Positions 34,601-43,628 are shown, counted from the stretch's first letter. The stretch is DNA of 64,000 bases from Acuticoccus yangtzensis (GCF_001927245.1 NZ_MJUX01000009.1:62001-126000), one strand, 5' to 3'. Numbers and translations: made by a program. The notes: a model not told the origin generated them from the letters alone.

Positions 34601-35272
34601 ATGAGCATCACGGCAACCGCGACCCCCGGCAAAGGTCTCCTGACCCCGGCCGACCACACCCTCATCATGATCGACTTCCAGTCGCAGATGGCGTTCGCGA
34701 CGCATTCGATCGACGCCACGATTCTGCGCAACAATGCCGGCCTCGTCGCCAAGGCCGCGGCGGGCTTCGGCGTGTCGACCGTCCTCACCACGGTGGCCGA
34801 GAAGAGCTTCTCCGGGCCGATGTTCGCCGAGGTCACCGCGCCCTTCCCCGGCCTCAGCCTCCTCGACAGAACGTCGATGAACACGTGGGAGGATGCCGCC
34901 GTCATCGACGCCGTCAACGCCATCGGCAAGACGCGGATCGTGCTGGCCGGCCTGTGGACGTCGGTCTGCATCGTCGGCCCGGCCTTGTCGGCGCTCGACC
35001 AGGGGTTCGAGGTCTACGTGATCGCCGACGCTTGCGGCGACGTGAGCACCGAGGCGCACGAGCGGGCGATGGAGCGCATGGTTCAGGCCGGGGCGCGGCC
35101 GATGACGTCGGTGCAATATCTGCTGGAGCTGCAGCGCGACTGGGCCCGCACCGCGACCTACGACATGACCACCGGCATCGCCAAGGAGAGCGCGGGCGCC
35201 TATGGCCTCGGCATCATCTACGCCAAGACGATGTTCGGGGCGAGCGAAGGCCACAGCGCCGCCGCCGAATAG
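34601..35272 (+). CDS. Isochorismatase-like hydrolase (YcaC type)
   Basis: A 223-residue cysteine hydrolase. Catalytic Asp lies in TLIMIDFQSQMAF, Lys in TTVAEKSFSGP, and the nucleophile Cys in LAGLWTSVCIVGPAL preceded by a cis-peptide-type stretch. This resembles YcaC-like amidohydrolases and nicotinamidase relatives acting on small amides or carbamates; the substrate is unknown. The ATG at 34601 gives the conserved N-terminus. It is the first of a rightward series with XapX and amidohydrolase genes, with a gap of only 16 bp to the next. Confidence 0.87.
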   Translation: MSITATATPGKGLLTPADHTLIMIDFQSQMAFATHSIDATILRNNAGLVAKAAAGFGVSTVLTTVAEKSFSGPMFAEVTAPFPGLSLLDRTSMNTWEDAAVIDAVNAIGKTRIVLAGLWTSVCIVGPALSALDQGFEVYVIADACGDVSTEAHERAMERMVQAGARPMTSVQYLLELQRDWARTATYDMTTGIAKESAGAYGLGIIYAKTMFGASEGHSAAAE

Positions 35273-35288
35273 ACCCGGAGCGGCGGCG

Positions 35289-35561
35289 ATGAAGCCCTAT
35301 CTCCTGTCCCTCGGCGCCGGGCTCGTCGTCGGCGTCGTCTACAGCCTGTTCGGCGTGCGCTCGCCTGCGCCACCGGTGATCGCCCTCGTCGGCCTGCTCG
35401 GCATTTTGGTGGGCGAGCAAATGCTGCCCGTCGCGCGGCATCTGTTGGGCGACCGGCCCGCCGCGCAGGGCCTCAGCGGCTCCGCCCGGCACATCTTCGG
35501 GCGCCTTCCGACGCATCACGAACCGGCCCCGCACCCGCACCACGAGGACCGCCGCGCATGA
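35289..35561 (+). CDS. XapX domain (DUF1427) small membrane protein
   Basis: A 90-residue protein. Residues 1-52 match the XapX/DUF1427 pattern (YLLSLGAGLVVGVVYSLFGVRSPAPPVIALVGLLGILVGEQ), predicted as two membrane segments. The C-terminus is His/Pro-rich (HHEPAPHPHHEDRR). XapX proteins are often encoded beside amidohydrolase and isochorismatase-like genes, exactly as here, but their role is unknown. Its stop overlaps the next gene's ATG (ATGA). Confidence 0.86.
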   Translation: MKPYLLSLGAGLVVGVVYSLFGVRSPAPPVIALVGLLGILVGEQMLPVARHLLGDRPAAQGLSGSARHIFGRLPTHHEPAPHPHHEDRRA

Positions 35562-37522
35562 CCGCCCTCACCCGGCGCGCGGTGCTGGCGGGGTCCGCCT
35601 CGCTCGCCGCAGCGCCCGCGTTCGCACGGAGTACCGATCCTATGACGATGACTCCCAACCAGCCAACCGAGCTTCTACTCGTCAACGCCAAGGTGACGAC
35701 GCTGGACCGCGCCACTCCCGCCGCCGACGCCGTGCTGGTGCGGGACGGGCGCATCGCCGCCGTGGGTGCCGAAGGGGCGGTTCGTGCCGCAGCCGCGCCG
35801 GGTGTGCGCGTCGTCGACCTCGGCGGGCGGCGGGTCATCCCGGGCCTCATCGACAGCCACCTGCACCTCATCCGCGGCGGGCTGAACTACAACATGGAGC
35901 TGCGGTGGGACGGCGTGCCGACGCTGGCCGACGCCATGGCCATGCTGAAGCGCCAGGCCGCATCGACCCCGCCGCCCCAATGGGTGCGCGTCGTCGGCGG
36001 CTTCACCGCGCACCAGTTCGCCGAGAAGCGGCTGCCGACGCTTGACGAGATCAACGCCGCCGCACCCGATACGCCGGTCTTCATCCTCCACCTCTACGAC
36101 CGCGCCCTCCTCAACGCCGCCGCGCTCAGGGCCGTCGGCTACACGAAGGACACGCCCGATCCGCCCGGCGGCATCATCGCCCGTGATGCGGCGGGCAACC
36201 CGACCGGCCTTTTGATCGCCAGCCCCAACGCCACGATCCTCTATGCGACGCTGGCCAAGGGGCCGAAGCTGCCGCCGGATTACCAGAAGAACTCGACCCG
36301 CCATTTCATGCGCGAATTGAACCGGCTCGGCATCACCAGCGTGATCGACGCGGGGGGCGGTTTCCAGAACTATCCCGACGATTACGAGATCATCGAGGAG
36401 CTGCACCGGGACGGCGAATTGACGGTCCGCATCGCCTACAACCTCTTCACCCAGAAGCCGAAGGAGGAGCTGGCCGACTTCGCCGGATGGGTGAAAACGG
36501 TGAGCCCCGGCCGGGGCGACGACCTCTACCGCCACAACGGCGCGGGCGAGATGCTGGTCTACACCGCCGCCGACTTCGAGGATTTCCGCGTGGAGCGGCC
36601 GGATATGCCGCCCTCCATGGAGGCCGACCTTGAACCCGTCGTGCGCCTGCTGGCGGAAAACCGCTGGCCCTGGCGGCTCCATGCGACCTACGACGAGACC
36701 ATCGGCCGCGCGCTCGACGTGTTCGAGAAGGTCAACGCCGACGTGCCGCTGACCGGCCTCAACTGGTTCTTCGACCATGCCGAGACCGTCTCCGACCGCA
36801 ACATCGACCGGATCGCGGCGCTGGGCGGCGGCATCGCCGTGCAGCACCGCATGGCCTATCAGGGCGAGGATTTCATCGCCCGTTATGGCGAGCGGGCGGC
36901 CGAGCGCACCCCGCCGATCGGCCGCATGCTGGCCGCGGGCGTCCCCGTCGGCGCGGGTACGGACGCGACGCGGGTCGCTTCGTACAATCCGTGGGTGTCG
37001 CTGTCGTGGCTGGTGACGGGGCGCACGGTGGGCGGCACCGCGCTCTACCCCGCCGCCAACCGGCTGGACCGGCACGAGGCGCTGCGCCTGTGGACCGACG
37101 CGAATACATGGTTCTCCGCCGAGACGGGCAAGAAGGGCCGCCTCGCGCCCGGCATGCTCGCCGATCTGGTGGTGCTGTCGGACGACTATTTCACCGTGCC
37201 CGAGGGTGACATCGCCGGGATCACCGCGGTCCTCACCATGCTCGGCGGGCGGATCGTCCACGGCAGCGGCGACTTTGCGGGCGAAGCGCCGGACCTGCCG
37301 CCCGCGATGCCGGACTGGTCCCCGGTGAAGACGTTCGGCGGCTATCACCAGCGGGCCGCGGCGGCCACGCTGCCGGCCACTGTGGCGGCCACCGCGTGCG
37401 GCTGCGCCAGCGCGTGCGGCGTTCACGGCCATGCCCATGCGGAGGCCTGGGGCGCGCCGGTCCCGGCGGGGGATCGCGGCTCCTTCTGGGGCGCGCTCGG
37501 CTGCTCCTGCTGGGCCTTCTGA
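35558..37522 (+). CDS. YtcJ-like amidohydrolase with twin-arginine leader and Cys/His-rich C-terminus
   Basis: A 654-residue amidohydrolase-3 family enzyme. The N-terminus reads TRRAVLAGSASLAAAPAFA, a twin-arginine-type export signal. Metal ligands appear in GLIDSHLHLIRGG, and the C-terminal half shows LNWFFDHAETVS, GGIAVQHRMAYQGED and VGAGTDATRVASYNPW, typical of YtcJ-like enzymes. The last ~45 residues are unusual: ATACGCASACGVHGHAHAEAW followed by ALGCSCWAF, six Cys and three His that could bind a metal. It is coupled to XapX upstream, and one base separates it from the DoxX gene. The substrate is unknown, probably an amide or cyclic amide. Confidence 0.87.
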   Translation: MTALTRRAVLAGSASLAAAPAFARSTDPMTMTPNQPTELLLVNAKVTTLDRATPAADAVLVRDGRIAAVGAEGAVRAAAAPGVRVVDLGGRRVIPGLIDSHLHLIRGGLNYNMELRWDGVPTLADAMAMLKRQAASTPPPQWVRVVGGFTAHQFAEKRLPTLDEINAAAPDTPVFILHLYDRALLNAAALRAVGYTKDTPDPPGGIIARDAAGNPTGLLIASPNATILYATLAKGPKLPPDYQKNSTRHFMRELNRLGITSVIDAGGGFQNYPDDYEIIEELHRDGELTVRIAYNLFTQKPKEELADFAGWVKTVSPGRGDDLYRHNGAGEMLVYTAADFEDFRVERPDMPPSMEADLEPVVRLLAENRWPWRLHATYDETIGRALDVFEKVNADVPLTGLNWFFDHAETVSDRNIDRIAALGGGIAVQHRMAYQGEDFIARYGERAAERTPPIGRMLAAGVPVGAGTDATRVASYNPWVSLSWLVTGRTVGGTALYPAANRLDRHEALRLWTDANTWFSAETGKKGRLAPGMLADLVVLSDDYFTVPEGDIAGITAVLTMLGGRIVHGSGDFAGEAPDLPPAMPDWSPVKTFGGYHQRAAAATLPATVAATACGCASACGVHGHAHAEAWGAPVPAGDRGSFWGALGCSCWAF

Positions 37523-37523
37523 G

Positions 37524-37958
37524 GTGGCGCTCCATACCGCGGCCAGCGTCGTCCTGCGGCTCGCCCTCGCCGCACCCTTCCTCGTCAGCGGACTGCTGAA
37601 GCTCACCGATTTCGGCGCGGCGCGGGCCGAGGTCGCGGCCCTCGGCCTTTCCCCGCCGGAGCTGTTCGCCGCCGCGGTCGTCGTCGCCCAGCTCGGCGGT
37701 TCGGCGCTGCTTCTGTCGGGCCGCTTCCAGCGGGCCGGTGCCGTCGTCCTCGCGGGCTTCACCGTGGCGGCGACGCTGCTCGCGCACCCCTTCTGGGCGA
37801 TGGACGCGACCGTGCGTGTGCCGCAGGCGATGACCTTTCTGGAACACGTCGCCATCGTCGGCGGCTTCGGCCTCGTCGCCCTTGGCGGGGCGCGCGTCGC
37901 CGGAACGCGCGGCATCGGGGCACCGGCCCGGCCGCATCACACCGGAGCCGCCACATGA
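37524..37958 (+). CDS. DoxX family membrane protein
   Basis: A 144-residue, four-helix membrane protein. The GTG at 37524 follows the amidohydrolase stop by one base. DoxX features: VVLRLALAAPFLVSGLLKLTDFGA, VVVAQLGGSALLLSGRFQRAGAVVLAGFTVAATLLAHPFW and the C-terminal helix HVAIVGGFGLVALGG. DoxX proteins are poorly characterised quinone-associated membrane proteins. Its stop overlaps the start of the MFS gene. Confidence 0.85.
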   Translation: MALHTAASVVLRLALAAPFLVSGLLKLTDFGAARAEVAALGLSPPELFAAAVVVAQLGGSALLLSGRFQRAGAVVLAGFTVAATLLAHPFWAMDATVRVPQAMTFLEHVAIVGGFGLVALGGARVAGTRGIGAPARPHHTGAAT

Positions 37959-39694
37959 CCGCCACCACCCGCGGCCCATCCGAGCCCGCATCGACCGGCC
38001 CGGGGTCATCTGACTTGGCGCCGACTGGCCCGGCCCGGTCTGGCACGGCGCCGTCCGGCCCCGTTCCGCCAGCTCCGGCGGGCGCGCTCGCTCCGTTCCG
38101 CCACACCGTGTTCGCCGTCCTGTGGGCGGCGACCGTGTTCGGCACCGTCGGCACCTTCATGCGCGACGTGGCGAGCCAGTGGATCGTCTCCGGGCTCACC
38201 CCGTCGCCGGCCGCGGTGGCGATGATCCAGGCCGCAGGAACGCTGCCCATCTTCCTCCTCGCCATCCCCGCGGGCGTCCTCTCCGACATCCTCGACCGGC
38301 GCCGCTTCCTCATCGCCGTGCAGGCCGGCCTCGCCCTCGTCAGCCTGTCCTTGGCGACGCTGGCGGGGCTCGGCGCGATGACCGTCTCCAACCTCGTCCT
38401 CCTCACCTTCCTCGGCGGCATCGGCGCCGCGCTCGTCATGCCGACGTGGCAGGCGATCGTGCCCGAGCTCGTCCCGCGCGCGGAGCTGAAGAGCGCGGTG
38501 GCGCTGAACTCGCTCGGCTTCAACATCTCGCGCGCCATCGGCCCGGCGATGGGCGGGCTCATCCTCTCCGTTGCAGGCGCCGCCGCGACCTACGGGGCGG
38601 ACGTCGTCACCTACCTCATCGTCATCGCCGCGCTCTTGTGGTGGCGGCGTCCGGCGAAGGAGGCGGACGATCTCGGCGAGCACTTCGGCGGGGCGATGCG
38701 GGCGGGCCTGCGCTACGCCCTCGCCAGCCGCGCGATGCACCGCGTCCTGTGGCGCGCGGCACTGTTCTTCGCGTTCGGCAGCGCGGTGTGGGCACTGCTG
38801 CCGCTGGTCGCGCGGGTGCAGCTCGGCGGCGGGCCGGGCTTTTACGGCGTCATGCTGGGGAGCCTCGGCGCCGGTGCCATCGCCGGTGCGGTGGTGATGC
38901 CGCGCCTACGCGCCAGGCTCGGCCAGGACGGGCTCGTGCTCGCCGCCACCGTGCTCGCCGGCCTCGCCGCCGCCGTGCTCGGGCTCGCCCGCGTAGAGGC
39001 GCTGGCGCTCGCCGCCACCTTCCTCCTCGGCGGGGCGTGGATCGCCGTCGTCGTCACCCTAAACGCGGCCACACAGGCAATCCTGCCCAATTGGGTGCGC
39101 GGGCGCGGCCTCGCCGTCTACCTCACCGTGTTCAACGGGGCGATGGCGGCGGGCGCGCTCACGTGGGGCGTCGTCGCCGAGGTTTTCGGCATCGACATGA
39201 CGCTGCTCGCCGCCGCGCTGTGCCTCGTCGCGCTGGGTCCGCTCACCTTCCGCGCCAAGCTGCCGCAGGGCGAGGCGGACCTCACGCCGTCCGGCCACTG
39301 GCCGGAGCCTGCCATCAGCGACCGGGTCGAGCACGACCGCGGCCCGGTCTCGATCATGGTCACCTACCGCGTCGACCCGGGAGACCGGGATGCCTTTCTG
39401 GACGCAGCGGCGGCGCTCGCCGAAACGCGCCGGGCGGGCGGCGCATCGTCCTGGAGCATCGCCGAGGACACCGCCGATCCGAGCGTTCTGGTCGAGACCT
39501 TCGTCGTGCCGTCCTGGGCCGAGCATCTGCGCCAGCACAAGCGCGTGTCGCAGGCGGACGCGGAGATCCAGGCGCGCCTTCAGGCCTTCCACCGCGGCGC
39601 CGAACCGCCAACCGTCGTCCACCTTCTGGCGCTGAGCACGGGTAGCCGCCGCCGTGCCAACGCGGCGCGGCACCACCGCCGGGGCGGGCGATGA
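37955..39694 (+). CDS. MFS transporter (MFS_3/EntS-like) with C-terminal ABM-like domain
   Basis: A 579-residue protein. Residues about 40-450 form 12 hydrophobic helices with the MFS_3 pattern (SQWIVSGLTPSPAAVAMIQAAGTLPIFLLAIPAG, LSDILDRRRFLIAVQ, MPTWQAIVPELVPRAELKSAVALNS, NISRAIGPAMGG). This group contains exporters such as EntS. Residues about 465-565 form a soluble ABM-like domain (VSIMVTYRVDPGDRDAFLDAAAAL, WSIAEDTADPSVLVETFVVPSWAEHLRQH), a known addition in this subfamily. The N-terminal 35 residues are Pro/Ser/Thr-rich. It overlaps both neighbours by 4 bp, so it is part of the cluster. Confidence 0.88.
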   Translation: MTATTRGPSEPASTGPGSSDLAPTGPARSGTAPSGPVPPAPAGALAPFRHTVFAVLWAATVFGTVGTFMRDVASQWIVSGLTPSPAAVAMIQAAGTLPIFLLAIPAGVLSDILDRRRFLIAVQAGLALVSLSLATLAGLGAMTVSNLVLLTFLGGIGAALVMPTWQAIVPELVPRAELKSAVALNSLGFNISRAIGPAMGGLILSVAGAAATYGADVVTYLIVIAALLWWRRPAKEADDLGEHFGGAMRAGLRYALASRAMHRVLWRAALFFAFGSAVWALLPLVARVQLGGGPGFYGVMLGSLGAGAIAGAVVMPRLRARLGQDGLVLAATVLAGLAAAVLGLARVEALALAATFLLGGAWIAVVVTLNAATQAILPNWVRGRGLAVYLTVFNGAMAAGALTWGVVAEVFGIDMTLLAAALCLVALGPLTFRAKLPQGEADLTPSGHWPEPAISDRVEHDRGPVSIMVTYRVDPGDRDAFLDAAAALAETRRAGGASSWSIAEDTADPSVLVETFVVPSWAEHLRQHKRVSQADAEIQARLQAFHRGAEPPTVVHLLALSTGSRRRANAARHHRRGGR

Positions 39695-40551
39695 CCGACC
39701 GCACCACACTCGCCCGCGCCGCAGTGGTTTGCGCCTGCTTCGCGGCCCCCGTCTCGGCCCAGGATGCGCCGCCGGCGGGGATCGACTTCGAGTTCCAGGG
39801 CGTCATCCAGCCCTTCGCCTCCGTCACCGTCGCCAACCGGGAAACGGGGGTGATCGAGAGCATCGCCTTTCAGGGCGGCGAGCGGGTGGAGGCTGGCAGC
39901 GTGCTCGCCACCATGGACGCCGCCGCCGCCAGGATCGCCGTCGACGCCGCACGTGCCGCGGTGGAGGAGGCGGCCGCGCGCCTGAACCTCGCCGAGGGGG
40001 CGGCGTCCCGCGCCGCCGCACTCGCCGCCCGCGGAACGGGATCCCGGGTCGACGCCGACAGCACGGAGGGCGCAAGGCAGATCGCCGCCGCCGCCCTCGT
40101 CGGGGCCCGTGCCGCGCTCGCCGGCGCCGAACTCGCCCTCTCCCATATGACGATCACCGCCCCCATCGCCGGGACGATCGGCCCGCCGCAGGTGGCGCCG
40201 GGCGCGTTCGTGGAGGCCGAGGCCGGTGCCGCGATCGGCGAGATCATGACGCTGGACCCGGTGCGCGTGGCCTATGGCGTTCCCTATACCGTGCGCCAGC
40301 GGGCGATGGCCGCCACCGGCGCGACCGGCAGCCATTCGATGTTCGAGCGGTTGCGCATCCGCCTCGTCCTGCCGGACGGTTCGACCTATCCCCATGACGG
40401 CCGGCCCCGGTTCGAGAGCGGCGCCATGGACCCCGCGACCGGCCTCCTCACCTCGTGGGGCGAGGTGCCGAACCCGGACGGCACGCTGGTGCCGGGACTT
40501 CGCGTGACGGTACAGTCGTGGGTCGTGCCGGCCCCCGACGTCTCCGATTAG
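39691..40551 (+). CDS. HlyD/RND-type efflux periplasmic adaptor
   Basis: A 286-residue membrane-fusion protein. The signal peptide is VVCACFAAPVSA|QD. A split lipoyl domain is visible (IAFQGGERVEAGSVLATMD ... MTITAPIAGTIGPPQVAPGAFVEAEA), with an Ala-rich coiled-coil hairpin between (about 85-150) and a beta-barrel after. It is shorter than most AcrA-like adaptors (about 350-400). No RND pump gene follows; it overlaps the MFS exporter gene by 4 bp, which suggests it works with that exporter or a remote pump. Confidence 0.84.
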   Translation: MTDRTTLARAAVVCACFAAPVSAQDAPPAGIDFEFQGVIQPFASVTVANRETGVIESIAFQGGERVEAGSVLATMDAAAARIAVDAARAAVEEAAARLNLAEGAASRAAALAARGTGSRVDADSTEGARQIAAAALVGARAALAGAELALSHMTITAPIAGTIGPPQVAPGAFVEAEAGAAIGEIMTLDPVRVAYGVPYTVRQRAMAATGATGSHSMFERLRIRLVLPDGSTYPHDGRPRFESGAMDPATGLLTSWGEVPNPDGTLVPGLRVTVQSWVVPAPDVSD

Positions 40552-40751
40552 CGTGGGAGGCAGACGCGGCCTGGGCCGGAGGTGCAGGACATATTGTGCA
40601 ACGCCCCTCGCATTTTCTTCACGTCAACGAGGGCGCGATCCGCTAGTCTCACCGTGAGGCATGCCGACCAAGACGGCACGCCGTCGCCCTCGCACCGGAA
40701 GGCCGGTTCATGGCCGCGATGCCCTGAACCGGCGCAACTTGAGGACGCCGC

Positions 40752-41438
40752 ATGGAGAGCCTGACGCTGATCGACCCCGTCGCCGCGCATGGCACGGACC
40801 GACCGTGGCGACCCGGCGACTCGGCCCCCACCGTGATCGTGGTCGACGATGACGAGGCACTGCGCGACGGCCTGTCCAGCCTGTTCCGCTCCGTCGGCCT
40901 GACCTGCCTGCCCTTCGCCTCGGCCGCCGCGCTCGACGACGGCGTCTTCGCCGACGGTATACGCTGCCTCGTGCTCGATGTCCGGATGCCCGGCCTCAGC
41001 GGCCTAGAGCTGCAAGCCAAGATCAACCGGTCGGGGCTCGAGATCCCCGTGATCTTTATGAGCGGCTTTGCGGACGTGCCGATGTCCGTCCACGCCATGA
41101 AGGCCGGCGCCGTCGATTTTCTGACGAAGCCCTTCCGCGACCAGGAATTGCTCGACGCGGTGCACATCGCGCTGCACCGCGACCAGGCGCGGTTCGAGGC
41201 CGGCCGGGCGCTCGCCAAGGTCCGCGCGCTGCACCAGGCGCTGACACCGCGCGAGCAGGAGGTGATGGCCCACGTCGTCGCCGGGCTGATGAACAAGCAG
41301 ATCGCCTACGAGCTCGGGCTCAGCGAGATCACCGTGAAGGTCCATCGCGGCCACGTGATGCGCAAGATGAACGCCCGGTCGCTGCCCGAACTGGTGCGGA
41401 TCGCCGAGCTCCTCAATCCCGCCGCGCCGCTCAACTGA
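40752..41438 (+). CDS. FixJ family two-component response regulator
   Basis: A 228-residue regulator. The receiver domain (about 25-145) has [12 protein letters not shown], phospho-Asp in [40 protein letters not shown]. The LuxR-type HTH (about 165-225) reads [43 protein letters not shown]. Closest in design to FixJ/TodT. It lies at the far end of the rightward cluster, whose other end has the kinase gene at 32780, so the two may be a split pair. It is convergent with the next receiver gene (16-bp gap). Confidence 0.92.
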   Translation: MESLTLIDPVAAHGTDRPWRPGDSAPTVIVVDDDEALRDGLSSLFRSVGLTCLPFASAAALDDGVFADGIRCLVLDVRMPGLSGLELQAKINRSGLEIPVIFMSGFADVPMSVHAMKAGAVDFLTKPFRDQELLDAVHIALHRDQARFEAGRALAKVRALHQALTPREQEVMAHVVAGLMNKQIAYELGLSEITVKVHRGHVMRKMNARSLPELVRIAELLNPAAPLN

Positions 41439-41454
41439 GCCGGACGCGCGTGCC

Positions 41455-41841
41455 TCATTCGCGGCCGAACCGCGCCAACCCCGTGCGCACGGCGTCGATC
41501 AGCTCCTCCGGCGGGACCGGCTTGATCAGGAAGGCGATGGCGCCCAGCTCCAGCGCCCGGCTCGCCGAGGCCGCATCGGCATGGCCGCTCATGAGGATGA
41601 CCGGAAGCTCGATCCCCTGCTCGGCCAGTTCGGCCTGAAAGCTGATCCCGCTCTGGCCGGGAAGCCGCACGTCCAACAGGAGGCAGCCGGGCGCGGGAAA
41701 GCTGCCGCTGGCTTTGAACGCCGCGACCGAGGCGAAGGCCTCGACGCGAAAACCGCAGGACCGCAGCAGCGCATCGAGCGCGATCCGCACATCGTCGTCA
41801 TCGTCGACCAGGAAGACGGCCGGGCCGTCCTCATCCGCCAT
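41455..41841 (-). CDS. Single-domain response regulator receiver
   Basis: A 128-residue receiver: VFLVDDDDDVRIALDALLRSCGF, phospho-Asp in CLLLDVRLPGQSGISFQ, LMSGHADAASASRALELGAIAFLIKPV. There is no output domain. The ATG at 41841 sits where an upstream open frame ends with a histidine-kinase-like C-terminus and a TGA overlapping the start region, the usual kinase-receiver arrangement. The kinase itself is mostly missing. Confidence 0.87.
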   Translation of the reverse strand: MADEDGPAVFLVDDDDDVRIALDALLRSCGFRVEAFASVAAFKASGSFPAPGCLLLDVRLPGQSGISFQAELAEQGIELPVILMSGHADAASASRALELGAIAFLIKPVPPEELIDAVRTGLARFGRE

Positions 41842-41905
41842 GGACGCACGCGGGCATGGTGACGATGAACAGCGCACCCCGTACGGCGGTTACGCGCGGC
41901 GCTAG
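41833..41905 (-). pseudogene. Possible 3' remnant of a histidine kinase gene
   Basis: On the minus strand, just before the receiver, the frame reads RVTAVRGALFIVTMPAC...GG then TGA. This resembles the end of the kinase ATPase domain (GALF-V-T-MPA). Only about 20 residues look kinase-like; upstream the frame shows no G or N boxes. It may be a deletion scar. Weak evidence because the match is short. Confidence 0.3.
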
Positions 41906-42257
41906 GTCGCGCGGTCCGCCACGGGCCGCGCCGTTGCCGAGCGCCGCCCGCGCGGCGGGCGTTTCGATCGACGCGCCGTCACCGTTGCGGCGCGCAGCGC
42001 GATGAAGGCAGGTCCCGTCGTCCCGCGCCGATTTGCGAAGACTATACTGCTCGAAAGAGTGCACCTCCGCCCGACCTCGCTCGAATATCCTCGGTCGTAC
42101 GGTACTCCCGCGCGGCGCTCCCCCAGCATATACATTGGGATATAGCCCCCGACCGCGTTGTCCCGGCCGGGGCGTAGGGTCATGGGAGCGCCGCGCGGCG
42201 GCCGCCGTCCGCCCCCGGTGCGGGGCGGGCGCCGACCTCCTGCCCGCCGGTGTGCGG

Positions 42258-42716
42258 TCAGTAACTCTTGTAGGGCAGGAACTTGCCGGACATCGTGACC
42301 TTCACGCGGTCGCCCTTCTCGTGCGGCACGCGGGTGATGTCCATGTCGAAGTCGATCGCCGACATGATGCCGTCGCCGAATTCCTCCTCGATCAGCGCCT
42401 TCATCGTCGTGCCGTAGACCGACACGATCTCGTAGAGGCGGTAGATCAGAGGGTCGGTCGGCACCGCGGTCGGCAGCGAGCCGCGGTAGGGCACCATCAT
42501 CAGGAGCGCGATCTCCTCGTCGGAGAAGTTGAGGCCGAGCGAGTTGCCGGCCTTCTCCGCCTGCTCCTTGGTGAGCGAGATCTGGCCCATCAGCGCCGCC
42601 GTGGTCCACTCCTTCGACATGCCCACCGCATCAGCGATCTCGCTCCACTTCTTCCCCGTGAAGGTCTTGTGGGCGACGATCTTCTCGGTCAGTTCGGCAC
42701 GTTTTGCGTTCAGCAT
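42258..42716 (-). CDS. cynS: Cyanase (cyanate hydratase)
   Basis: A 152-residue enzyme that converts cyanate and bicarbonate to ammonia and CO2. The catalytic triad is intact: Arg93 and Glu96 in IYRLYEIVSVYG and Ser119 in GIMSAIDFDM (R96, E99, S122 in E. coli). The N-terminal HTH-like domain includes KKWSEIADAVGMSKEWTTAALMGQ. It is the last gene of the substrate-binding/permease/ATPase operon, 21 bp after the ATPase, identifying cyanate as a likely substrate of that importer. The product ammonia would serve as nitrogen source. Confidence 0.96.
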   Translation of the reverse strand: MLNAKRAELTEKIVAHKTFTGKKWSEIADAVGMSKEWTTAALMGQISLTKEQAEKAGNSLGLNFSDEEIALLMMVPYRGSLPTAVPTDPLIYRLYEIVSVYGTTMKALIEEEFGDGIMSAIDFDMDITRVPHEKGDRVKVTMSGKFLPYKSY

Positions 42717-42737
42717 GGTTCTATCGCTTCTTGATTG

Positions 42738-43628
42738 TCAGGCGGCCCGCCCTTTCGCGGCGGGCTCCACGACGGGGGGATGGCGGGGATCGTAGGTCGA
42801 CGCCGTGACCTCGGCGCGGAAGGTCTTCGAGCGGTTGACCAGGAACTCGATGAGGTGGTTGCGCATCGGGTAGTAGTTCGGGTCGGTGTGCATGTTCTGC
42901 CGGGTGCGGGACTTCGGCAGCGTGTTCTTGACGATCTCGCACACCCGCGCCTCAGGCCCGTTGGTCATCAGCACGATGCGGTCGGCGAGCAGGATCGCCT
43001 CGTCGATGTCGTGGGTGATCATGAACGAGGTCTGGTTGGTCTGCCGGCAGATCGACACGAGTTCGTCCTGCAGCGCCCCGCGGGTGAGGGCGTCGAGAGC
43101 GGAGAAGGGCTCGTCCATCAGGAGGATCTTGGGCTCGATGGAGAAGGCGCGGGCGATGCCGACGCGCTGCTTCATGCCGCCCGACAGCATCGAGGGGCGC
43201 TTGTCCTCCGATCCGGTCAGGTGGACCATGTCGATATATTTCTGGCAGTGGGCGCGGATCTTCGCCTTGTCCCATGACGGCCAGCGCGATTTGACCGCGA
43301 AGGCGATGTTGGCGAGCGCGCTCATCCACGGCATCAAGGCGTGGCCCTGGAAGACCACCGCGCGGTCCAGGGACGGCCCGTCGATCTCCTTGTCGGCGAC
43401 GATGACGTGGCCTTCGGTCGGCTTGTCCAGCCCGGCGAGGATGTTGAGGAGGGTGGTCTTGCCGCAGCCCGAGTGGCCGATGAGGCAGACGAATTCACCC
43501 TCCGCGACATCGAACCAGACATCGCCGAACACCTCGGTGGTGCCTTTGCCGTCCGGCGTGGGGAAGCACTTCTTGAGGCCCTCGACGCGGATCGCCTTGC
43601 GCGCCGGGGCGGTCGCGGGTTCGGCCAT
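42738..43628 (-). CDS. Nitrate/cyanate-type ABC importer, ATP-binding subunit
   Basis: A 296-residue ATPase of the NrtD/SsuB/CynD group. The ATG at 43628 has AAGGAG six bases upstream and is preferred over upstream in-frame starts. Walker A LIGHSGCGKTTLLN, signature LSGGMKQRVGIARAF, Walker B ILLMDEPFSALDAL and the H-loop MITHDIDEA are intact; LDRAVVFQGHALMPW is the Q-loop. The C-terminal segment (RNHLIEFLVNRSK) is usual in NrtD-type subunits. It lies between permease and cyanase genes. Confidence 0.93.
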   Translation of the reverse strand: MAEPATAPARKAIRVEGLKKCFPTPDGKGTTEVFGDVWFDVAEGEFVCLIGHSGCGKTTLLNILAGLDKPTEGHVIVADKEIDGPSLDRAVVFQGHALMPWMSALANIAFAVKSRWPSWDKAKIRAHCQKYIDMVHLTGSEDKRPSMLSGGMKQRVGIARAFSIEPKILLMDEPFSALDALTRGALQDELVSICRQTNQTSFMITHDIDEAILLADRIVLMTNGPEARVCEIVKNTLPKSRTRQNMHTDPNYYPMRNHLIEFLVNRSKTFRAEVTASTYDPRHPPVVEPAAKGRAA

